From: an uncultured Bacteroides sp.
GTDB lineage: Bacteria > Bacteroidota > Bacteroidia > Bacteroidales > Bacteroidaceae
Assembly: GCA_905201685.1 (NCBI GenBank)
Contig: CAJKOW010000020.1
Coordinates: 1 to 30,565, forward strand
DNA: 30,565 nucleotides
Reading direction: 5' to 3'
How positions within the stretch are numbered: position 1 is the stretch's first letter; each line of letters opens with the position of its first letter. The notes beneath the pieces were generated by a model. That model made no database searches. It was not told the origin of the DNA and saw nothing but the letters and a program-made list of their open reading frames with translations. The translations under genes were made by a program, and so were the position numbers. Shown here piece after piece: positions 24,924-30,565 of this stretch.

Positions 24924-24963
24924 TAAAAAAAGACCGCCAAGAGTGGAAGCCTCTCAACAGTCT
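24924..24963 (-). terminator. Strong terminator of the CAU tRNA
   Basis: On the minus strand AGACTGTTGAGAG pairs along all 13 positions, with G-T wobbles, with CTCTTGGCGGTCT around a 7-base loop and is followed by seven T residues (24930-24924). It lies 14 bases past the tRNA 3' end. Confidence 0.88.
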
Positions 24964-24976
24964 AAACTTTTATCAG

Positions 24977-25050
24977 TAGCGGGACCCGGGATTGAACCGG
25001 GGACCTCATGATTATGAATCATGCGCTCTAACCAGCTGAGCTATCCCGCC
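24977..25050 (-). tRNA. tRNA with CAU anticodon (elongator Met, or Ile2)
   Basis: Read from 25050 it has the acceptor strand GGCGGGA pairing with TCCCGCT, D-arm GCTC..GAGC, anticodon stem CATGA/TCATG with loop TTCATAA (anticodon CAT), T-arm CCCGG-TTCAATC-CCGGG and discriminator A. The three G-C pairs that mark initiator tRNA are absent, so it is elongator Met or the lysidine-modified Ile2; sequence alone does not let me choose, though Met is more likely. CCA is not encoded. Confidence 0.92.
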
Positions 25051-25071
25051 ATCATTTCTCGATTGCGGGTG

Positions 25072-25102
25072 CAAAGATAGAGCATTTATTTGAACCGCCA
25101 AA
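25072..25102 (-). promoter_or_regulatory. Promoter of the CAU tRNA
   Basis: On the minus strand TTTG (25102-25099), 19 bases, then TATCTTTG (25079-25072). This is a full consensus match. The following leader CACCCGCAATCGA is the same as at the tRNA-Phe gene (61-73). Confidence 0.82.
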
Positions 25103-25246
25103 ACTTTTGCCTGTTTTTTTAGCATATTTCTGTGAAACTGGAAATCCATGGTCTTCGATGCTGATTTTTTGAAGATACAGTAATGCCTTAATATCAGGTA
25201 GTTACATCCAGTAACAAAACTTCATTCGAATAAATTCGATATTTTA

Positions 25247-25279
25247 TTTTTTCTAATTAGAAAAAAGTATCTATCTTGG
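25247..25279 (+). promoter_or_regulatory. Perfect 20-bp palindrome overlapping a putative promoter
   Basis: TTTTTTCTAATTAGAAAAAA (25247-25266) is a perfect palindrome. A near-consensus -7 box TATCTTGG follows (25272-25279), about 28 bases before the ATG at 25307. The left arm supplies T residues where the -33 element would lie, so a bound regulator could block the promoter. Confidence 0.45.
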
Positions 25280-25306
25280 CAACGCAATAGAAAGCAGTAT
25301 GAAACT

Positions 25307-25693
25307 ATGGAAAGAAAGAAAGTACACTTGGAATACCTTCTGAACGCAACTTCTAAAAGCATTCTTTGGTCGGCCATTAGTACACCAACCGGTTTGGAAG
25401 GCTGGTTTGCTGACAGGGTGCAGTCTGATGATAAGATTGTTAACTTCTTTTGGGGAAAGACAGAGAAACGGACGGCGGAGATCATAGCCGTGCGTGCCTA
25501 TTCATTTATCCGTTTCCGCTGGCTTGACAATGAAGTGCCGCGCGAATACTTTGAATTAAAGATGACAAACAGTGAACTGACGAACGACTTTGTGCTCGAA
25601 ATAACCGACTTCGCTGCCGAGAGCGATGTGGACGATTTACGTGATTTGTGGGATTCGCAGGTGGAGACGTTGCGGAGAACGTGTGGTTTTTAG
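25307..25693 (+). CDS. START-like (AHSA1/SRPBCC-type) domain protein
   Basis: A 128-residue cytoplasmic protein without signal or membrane segments. Its sequence fits the START-like/SRPBCC small-ligand-binding fold: an initial beta-strand (KVHLEYLLNAT), the two short helices after it (SKSILWSAISTPTGLEGWFADRV), a strand-rich middle (NFFWGKTEKRTAEIIAVRAYSFIRFRWLD, YFELKMTNSELTNDFVLEITDFA) and a long C-terminal helix (VDDLRDLWDSQVETLRRTCGF). Such proteins hold a hydrophobic ligand in a central cavity; the ligand here is unknown. It lies just before the LptF/LptG-type gene, which has its own promoter. Confidence 0.8.
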   Translation: MERKKVHLEYLLNATSKSILWSAISTPTGLEGWFADRVQSDDKIVNFFWGKTEKRTAEIIAVRAYSFIRFRWLDNEVPREYFELKMTNSELTNDFVLEITDFAAESDVDDLRDLWDSQVETLRRTCGF

Positions 25694-25735
25694 TTAACTT
25701 TCGATTAAAAATTTTCCGTACTCCTTTTTTTGTGC

Positions 25736-25743
25736 TACTTTTG
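25736..25743 (+). promoter_or_regulatory. Promoter of the LptF/LptG-type gene, -7 element
   Basis: TACTTTTG is an exact TAnnTTTG match; TTTT (25712-25715) lies 20 bases upstream in place of TTTG. An in-frame GTG overlaps the box (25743), which argues against that start. Confidence 0.5.
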
Positions 25744-25769
25744 TGTCTTCAATGCATGATACGAAAAAG

Positions 25770-27671
25770 ATGCTGCGCATAAAAAAGTTAGATATATTTA
25801 TATTGAAGAGTTTTTGCCTGCTTTTTGTGGGCACTTTCTTTATCTGCCTTTTCATCTTCATGATGCAGTTCCTGTGGAGATATGTGGACGAAATGGTGGG
25901 AAAGGGGCTGGAAATGACGGTCCTGGGACAATTCTTTTTTTATTCGGCGCTGACGTTGGTTCCGGCTTCTCTGCCTTTGGCCATTTTGTTGGCGGCACTG
26001 ATCACTTTTGGAAACTTTGGCGAACGCTTTGAGCTGCTGGCCATGAAGGCAGCGGGCATTTCGTTGCTGAAAATCATGAGGCCGCTGATTATTTTCATCT
26101 CATTCATCTGTTGCGTTTCGTTTTATTTCCAAAACGTGGTTGGTCCGAAGGCGCAAACCAAGCTTTGGACGTTGTTGCTTTCGATGAAGCAGAAGTCTCC
26201 CGAGCTGGACATCCCCGAAGGCGTTTTTTATGACGAAATAGAAGGTTACAATCTGTATGTGAAGCATAAGAACCGTGAGACGGGTATGCTGTACGATGTG
26301 CTGATTTATAATTTCGAGAAAGGATTCGAGAATGCACAGATTATCAAGGCCGATTCCGGACGTCTGGAAATGACGGCCGACAAGCAGCACCTGCTTTTGC
26401 ATCTGTTCAGCGGTGAGCAGTTCGAAAACCTGAAATCGCAGAGCATGAATCAGAAGAACGTGCCTTACCAGCGTGAAGCCTTTCGCGAGAAGCACGCCAT
26501 CATAGAGTTCGATTCCGATTTCAATATGGCCGATGAAGGCTTTATGAGCGGACAGGCGAGTAGTAAAAATATGAAAACACTGGAGGCCGATATCGATTCG
26601 ATGAAGCTGAAAAACGATAGTGTAGGGCGGGCCTATTACAACGAAGCCATGGAGTCAACCTACAAGCCCGTTCCCCAGCTGACCAAGGCCGATACGACAA
26701 AAATCGAAAAGGCGGTATTGGCCGAATACAACGTGGACAGCTTGTTTGACGCCGCTACACTGATGGAAAAGCAGAAGGTGATTTCCACAGCCGTAAGCCG
26801 TGCCGAGTCGGCGGCAAGCGACTGGAGCTTCAAGGGCTTCAATATGGAGGAAACAGAAGGCAGCATGCGAAAACACATGACCGCCTGGCACGAAAAACTG
26901 ACCCTTTCGCTGGCTTGTCTGATTTTCTTTTTCATCGGAGCTCCCTTGGGAGGAATCATCCGGAAGGGTGGCTTGGGTATGCCGGTTGTGGTATCGGTAC
27001 TGATATTCATTATCTACTACATCATTAATAATACCGGCTACAAGATGGCACGCGACGGGAAGTGGATTGTCTGGACGGGAATGTGGCTGAGTACGGCCAT
27101 CCTGGCTCCGTTGGGTGCTTTCCTTACTTATAAGTCGAACAATGATTCGGTGGTGCTGAATGCCGATGCCTATATCAATTGGTTTAAGAAGATTGTGGGT
27201 ATTCGCAGCGTACGGCATATGTTCCGCAAGGAAGTCATTATCCACGATCCCGATTACGACAGGCTTCCCGGTGATTTGCAACAGCTCTCGGACGATTGTC
27301 GGGCGTATGCTGCTAAAAGCGAATTGAAGCGGGCACCGAATTATTTCAAATTATGGATGAACGATCAGGTCGATGAAGAAGTCGAAAAAATCAACGAGCG
27401 TATGGAAACCTTGATCGACGAAATGTCGAACACCCGCTCCATGTCGCTGCTGACGGCACTGAACAATTATCCGGTGATACCTGTTCATGCTCATGTTCGT
27501 CCGTTCCATAACTATTGGCTGAATCTAGCGTGCGGAGTAGTGTTCCCGATAGGATTGTTCTTCTATTTCCGCATCTGGGCATTCCGTCTGCGGCTGAGCA
27601 AAGACATGGAGCGTATCGTTAAGACCAACGATGACGTTATATACATCATAAAGAATCTCAGGGATAAATAA
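25770..27671 (+). CDS. LptF/LptG-family (YjgP/YjgQ) lipopolysaccharide export permease
   Basis: A 633-residue inner-membrane protein. It has the opening RIKKLDIFILKSFCLLFVGTFFICLFIFMMQFLWRYVDEMVGKGL, with the first membrane segment, then FFYSALTLVPASLPLAILLAALITFGNFGERFELLAMKAAGISLLKIMRPL, characteristic of LptF/LptG. A large periplasmic beta domain and linker (about 130-385) follow, then three segments between about 390 and 470 (LACLIFFFIGAPLGGIIRKGG). The family works with the LptB ATPase to move LPS toward the outer membrane. Past the last family segment a roughly 150-residue tail with a further hydrophobic stretch (LNLACGVVFPIGLFFYFRIWAF) is extra relative to E. coli LptF/G. I chose the ATG at 25770; ATG 25752 would lie almost on the transcription start. 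Confidence 0.87.
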   Translation: MLRIKKLDIFILKSFCLLFVGTFFICLFIFMMQFLWRYVDEMVGKGLEMTVLGQFFFYSALTLVPASLPLAILLAALITFGNFGERFELLAMKAAGISLLKIMRPLIIFISFICCVSFYFQNVVGPKAQTKLWTLLLSMKQKSPELDIPEGVFYDEIEGYNLYVKHKNRETGMLYDVLIYNFEKGFENAQIIKADSGRLEMTADKQHLLLHLFSGEQFENLKSQSMNQKNVPYQREAFREKHAIIEFDSDFNMADEGFMSGQASSKNMKTLEADIDSMKLKNDSVGRAYYNEAMESTYKPVPQLTKADTTKIEKAVLAEYNVDSLFDAATLMEKQKVISTAVSRAESAASDWSFKGFNMEETEGSMRKHMTAWHEKLTLSLACLIFFFIGAPLGGIIRKGGLGMPVVVSVLIFIIYYIINNTGYKMARDGKWIVWTGMWLSTAILAPLGAFLTYKSNNDSVVLNADAYINWFKKIVGIRSVRHMFRKEVIIHDPDYDRLPGDLQQLSDDCRAYAAKSELKRAPNYFKLWMNDQVDEEVEKINERMETLIDEMSNTRSMSLLTALNNYPVIPVHAHVRPFHNYWLNLACGVVFPIGLFFYFRIWAFRLRLSKDMERIVKTNDDVIYIIKNLRDK

Positions 27672-27684
27672 ATTGTATAATGAT

Positions 27685-28899
27685 ATGGAAAATGTAAAGC
27701 TGAATACCATAGAAGAAGCCATTGAAGAATTCAAGGCCGGTAACTTTGTCATCGTAGTTGATGATGAAGATCGTGAGAACGAAGGCGATCTCATTATCGC
27801 TGCCGAAAAGATTACTCCCGAAAAGGTGAACTTCATGCTGAAGCATGCCCGTGGAGTGTTGTGCGCGCCAATTACCGTGTCGCGTTGCAAAGAACTGGAT
27901 TTGCCGCATCAGGTACTTGACAATACTTCGGTGTTGGGTACTCCCTTTACGGTGACTATCGACAAACTGGAAGGATGCACCACCGGCGTTTCGGCTGCCG
28001 ATCGTGCTGCTACCATACAAGCATTGGCCGACCCGGCATCGACTCCTGCCACTTTTGGCCGTCCCGGTCATATCAATCCGCTCTATGCGCAGGAAAAAGG
28101 TGTGTTGCGTCGTGCCGGACATACCGAAGCCACGGTCGATATGTGTCGGCTGGCAGGACTTTATCCGGCTGGTGCGCTGATGGAAATCATGAACGAAGAC
28201 GGTACCATGGCCCGTTTGCCCGAGTTGCGTAAGATGGCCGATGAATACGGCTTGAAGCTTATTTCCATTCGCGACATGATTGCCTACCGTCTGAAGCAGG
28301 AGTCTATTGTGGAAAAAGGAGTCGAAGTGCACATGCCTACCGCCTATGGCGATTTTCGCCTGATCGCTTTCCGGCAGAAGTCCAACGGTTTGGAACACGT
28401 GGCACTGTTCAAGGGAGAGTGGGAGCCCGACGAACCGATATTGGTACGTGTGCACTCTTCGTGTGCTACAGGCGACATCTTCGCGTCCAAGCGTTGCGAC
28501 TGTGGCGAACAGCTTCACAAGGCTATGGCAATGATAGAAAAGGCCGGAAAGGGAGTTGTGGTTTATCTCAATCAGGAAGGCCGCGGCATCGGGCTGATGG
28601 AGAAAATGAAAGCTTATAAACTGCAGGAAGACGGTATGGACACGGTAGATGCCAACATCTGTCTGGGACATTTGGCCGATGAACGCGACTACGGTGTAGG
28701 TGCCCAGATTCTCCGTGAGCTGGGTGTGCATAAGATGCGCCTGATGACCAACAATCCCGTAAAGCGTGTCGGTCTTGAAGCTTACGGGTTGGAAATTACC
28801 GAAAATGTTCCCATCGAAACAACTCCCAATCCTTACAACGAACGTTACCTGCGTACGAAGAAGGAGCGCATGGGGCATACGTTGCATTTCAATAAGTAA
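27685..28899 (+). CDS. ribBA: Bifunctional riboflavin synthesis enzyme (DHBP synthase / GTP cyclohydrolase II)
   Basis: A 404-residue cytoplasmic enzyme that starts riboflavin synthesis from both sides. Residues 1-205 are 3,4-dihydroxy-2-butanone 4-phosphate synthase, which uses ribulose 5-phosphate: DDEDRENEGDL metal and substrate loop, and the EGCTTGVSAADRAATI and RAGHTEATVDM motifs. Residues 206-404 are GTP cyclohydrolase II: HSSCATGDIFASKRCDCGEQL with the three zinc-binding Cys, and VYLNQEGRGIGL with substrate-binding residues. The Ser in HSSC, where many enzymes have Glu, appears to be a lineage feature. The ATG at 27685 is 13 bases after the LptF/LptG stop, so the two genes are probably co-transcribed. 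The in-frame TTG at 27673 is rejected. Confidence 0.95.
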   Translation: MENVKLNTIEEAIEEFKAGNFVIVVDDEDRENEGDLIIAAEKITPEKVNFMLKHARGVLCAPITVSRCKELDLPHQVLDNTSVLGTPFTVTIDKLEGCTTGVSAADRAATIQALADPASTPATFGRPGHINPLYAQEKGVLRRAGHTEATVDMCRLAGLYPAGALMEIMNEDGTMARLPELRKMADEYGLKLISIRDMIAYRLKQESIVEKGVEVHMPTAYGDFRLIAFRQKSNGLEHVALFKGEWEPDEPILVRVHSSCATGDIFASKRCDCGEQLHKAMAMIEKAGKGVVVYLNQEGRGIGLMEKMKAYKLQEDGMDTVDANICLGHLADERDYGVGAQILRELGVHKMRLMTNNPVKRVGLEAYGLEITENVPIETTPNPYNERYLRTKKERMGHTLHFNK

Positions 28900-28911
28900 T
28901 TTGACTTTTTG

Positions 28912-28930
28912 TTTTCCCGTGTCGGGAAAA
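28912..28930. promoter_or_regulatory. Inverted repeat between ribBA and the aminotransferase gene
   Basis: TTTTCCCG, a 3-base loop, then CGGGAAAA is a perfect 8-bp inverted repeat 13 bases after the ribBA stop. A near -7 box TTATTTTG (28936-28943) follows. It could be a weak terminator or an operator over the aminotransferase promoter. It lacks a clean T run on either side. Confidence 0.5.
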
Positions 28931-28981
28931 ATCTGTTATTTTGCAACCGGATTATAACAACCTTCTAAATATAGAAATAAG

Positions 28982-30175
28982 ATGAATCAATTATCTGACC
29001 GTTTGAACAGTCTGTCGCCGTCGGCGACATTGGCCATGTCTCAGAAGAGTGCCGAACTGAAGGCGCAAGGCGTGGATGTGATTAACCTGAGTGTCGGTGA
29101 ACCTGACTTCAATACTCCCGACCACATTAAAGAGGCTGCTAAAAAGGCAATCGACGAGAATTACTCCCGTTATTCTCCCGTAGCCGGTTACCCGGCCTTG
29201 CGCAATGCCATCGTGGCCAAACTGAAAAATGAAAACGGTCTGGACTATACAGCTGCCCAGATTTCGTGTGCCAATGGTGCCAAGCAGTCGGTTTGCAACA
29301 CCATCCTGACACTTGTCAATCCGGGCGATGAAGTCATCGTGCCTGCTCCTTACTGGGTCAGCTATCCGGAGATGGTGAAACTGGCCGAAGGAAAGCCCGT
29401 AACAGTGCTGGCTGGCATCGAACAGGACTTCAAGATGACACCTGCCCAGTTGGAGGCTGCCATTACGCCGAAGACCAAGGCACTGATACTTTGCTCTCCG
29501 TCCAATCCGACGGGTTCTGTTTACAGTGCTGAAGAATTGGCCGGACTGGCTGTCGTGCTCGAAAAGCATCCGCAGGTATATGTCATTGCCGATGAAATTT
29601 ATGAGCATATCAATTACATCGGTCGTCACCACAGCATTGCCCAGATTCCGTCGATGAAAGACCGTACGGTCATCGTCAATGGTGTGTCGAAAGCATACGC
29701 CATGACTGGCTGGCGCATTGGTTTCATTGCCGGTCCCGAATGGATTGTGAAAGGTGTGAACAAGTTGCAGGGACAATATACGTCTGGTCCTTGCTCCGTA
29801 TCGCAAAAAGCAGCCGAAGCCGCTTATACAGGTACGCAGGTTCCTGTTGAGGAAATGCGTCAGGCTTTCCAGCGTCGCCGCGACCTCATCGTGAAGCTGG
29901 CAAAGGAAGTGCCGGGCTTCGAGGTCAATGTGCCTGAAGGCACTTTCTACCTCTTCCCCAAGTGCAGCTCATACTTCGGCAAGTCGGCCGGTGACCGCAA
30001 GATCAATACTTCCGACGATCTGGCTATGTATCTGCTCGAAGTAGGTCACGTGGCTTGCGTAGGCGGAACTTCCTTCGGTGCACCCGATTGCATCCGCATG
30101 AGCTATGCTACCAGCGACGAGAACATTGTTGAGGCTATTCGCCGCATCAAGGAGGCACTGTCTGCACTGAAGTAA
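28982..30175 (+). CDS. aspC: Aspartate aminotransferase (PLP, class I)
   Basis: A 397-residue cytoplasmic aminotransferase, fold type I subgroup I-gamma-like. Visible parts: the N-terminal substrate-gating SLSPSATLAMSQKSAELKAQGVDVINLSVGEPDFNTP, NGAKQSV phosphate contact, APYWVSYPEM, SPSNPTG with the Asn contacting the cofactor, ADEIYEH with the Asp contacting the pyridine ring, the Schiff-base Lys at 237 in VNGVSKAYAMTGWRIGF, and the C-terminal substrate Arg in CIRMSYA. It exchanges amino groups between aspartate and 2-oxoglutarate; some members also accept prephenate or aromatic substrates. It is a single gene with a promoter region behind ribBA and a good terminator at 30209-30258. Confidence 0.92.
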   Translation: MNQLSDRLNSLSPSATLAMSQKSAELKAQGVDVINLSVGEPDFNTPDHIKEAAKKAIDENYSRYSPVAGYPALRNAIVAKLKNENGLDYTAAQISCANGAKQSVCNTILTLVNPGDEVIVPAPYWVSYPEMVKLAEGKPVTVLAGIEQDFKMTPAQLEAAITPKTKALILCSPSNPTGSVYSAEELAGLAVVLEKHPQVYVIADEIYEHINYIGRHHSIAQIPSMKDRTVIVNGVSKAYAMTGWRIGFIAGPEWIVKGVNKLQGQYTSGPCSVSQKAAEAAYTGTQVPVEEMRQAFQRRRDLIVKLAKEVPGFEVNVPEGTFYLFPKCSSYFGKSAGDRKINTSDDLAMYLLEVGHVACVGGTSFGAPDCIRMSYATSDENIVEAIRRIKEALSALK

Positions 30176-30208
30176 GCAGTGTAGTCATATACTACATTTT
30201 TATGATAT

Positions 30209-30258
30209 AAATCCTCTTGTCGGATTCCTTTTTCAGGGTACGGCAGGAGGATTTTTCT
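30209..30258 (+). terminator. Terminator of the aminotransferase gene
   Basis: AAATCCTCTTGTCG (30209-30222) pairs with CGGCAGGAGGATTT (30241-30254), with two mismatches or wobbles, and is followed by a T-rich run. Confidence 0.72.
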
Positions 30259-30565
30259 TTCTTGTCGCTGTGGGCTTTGTACAGCAAACAGTTTGTTGAA
30301 GTCCAGCAGATATGTCGGAACAGTCGGTACCAGGCTTATTTAAAAGGCTTCTTTACAGGATGTAAGGACTATTTTTCGAAGATTTTCTTTTATCTTTGTT
30401 CCCAAGGATGATTCTATCTGATGGAATCGAATTCTTTCTTTTGATTTCGATAGCATTGCCGTCAGAGTTTGAATGGGAAAGTACAATGGATTGACTAAAA
30501 AAATAGAGAGCCTTAATTCCGCAACACCTTTCAAAAAAAATAATTTAAAGTACTGAGTAATAATA
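30259..30565. other. Non-coding 3' end of the window with a possible promoter
   Basis: I see no supported gene in this stretch. TATCTTTG at 30391-30398 (plus strand) is an exact -7 box without a good -33 partner. It may serve a gene that begins beyond the window. The end is AT-rich. Confidence 0.4.

Noticed and set aside
27658..28887. 409-codon open frame on the minus strand opposite ribBA
   Set aside because: It is a shadow of the strongly conserved ribBA gene; its translation shows no recognisable domain and has no promoter.
27685..28899. Inactive GTP cyclohydrolase II because HSEC is replaced by HSSC
   Set aside because: The zinc-binding cysteines and the QEGRGIGL motif are intact, and to my knowledge this substitution is usual in Bacteroidetes RibBA.

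Overview
The window looks like chromosomal DNA of a gut-type Bacteroidales organism (Bacteroides, Phocaeicola or a close relative). This rests on the repeated promoter form TTTG-N19/20-TAnnTTTG, the near absence of Shine-Dalgarno sequences, and the protein families present: a lipoprotein 6-bladed beta-propeller, a RokA-type ROK hexokinase, a GH3/serine-hydrolase fusion, and single-gene RibBA. I saw no phage, insertion sequence, plasmid or CRISPR. The content is mostly core and envelope genes.

Layout. Positions 1-48 hold the 5' part of a tRNA-Phe gene (minus strand). Positions 180-1909 hold a small secreted protein and malate dehydrogenase (both minus). Positions 2171-5757 hold a CvfB-like S1 RNA-binding protein, a secreted basic protein, a 570-base non-coding stretch with a 22-bp tandem repeat, and a lipoprotein beta-propeller (all plus). 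Positions 5792-7771 hold a GT51 peptidoglycan glycosyltransferase with an AsmA-like N-terminal half (minus). Positions 7832-13899 hold a five-gene tripartite efflux operon on the minus strand, transcribed as ATPase, two MacB-type permeases, adaptor, TolC-type channel. Positions 14077-15057 hold a ROK hexokinase (plus), convergent with rplS (minus, 15358-15711). Positions 16060-23558 hold a four-gene plus-strand cluster: the two halves of a 5'-nucleotidase as separate genes, then two paralogous GH3/serine-hydrolase fusion proteins. Positions 23587-25050 hold a YghZ-type aldo/keto reductase, a second 22-bp repeat array and a CAU-anticodon tRNA (all minus or intergenic). Positions 25307-30175 hold a START-like protein, an LptF/LptG-type permease, ribBA and an aspartate aminotransferase (plus).

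How the genes work together. The efflux genes should form one inner-to-outer-membrane pump. The 16-23.5 kb cluster looks like an exported salvage module. The nucleotidase halves would act on nucleotides. The second fusion protein carries a complete NagZ-type glucosaminidase signature plus a serine-hydrolase domain, a pairing expected to dismantle muropeptides. The first fusion protein is a degenerate sister that has lost both sets of catalytic residues. The most unusual observations are this active/inactive enzyme pair, the two distant copies of the 22-bp repeat, a MITE-like inverted repeat inside the efflux operon, and several perfect palindromes sitting on promoters.
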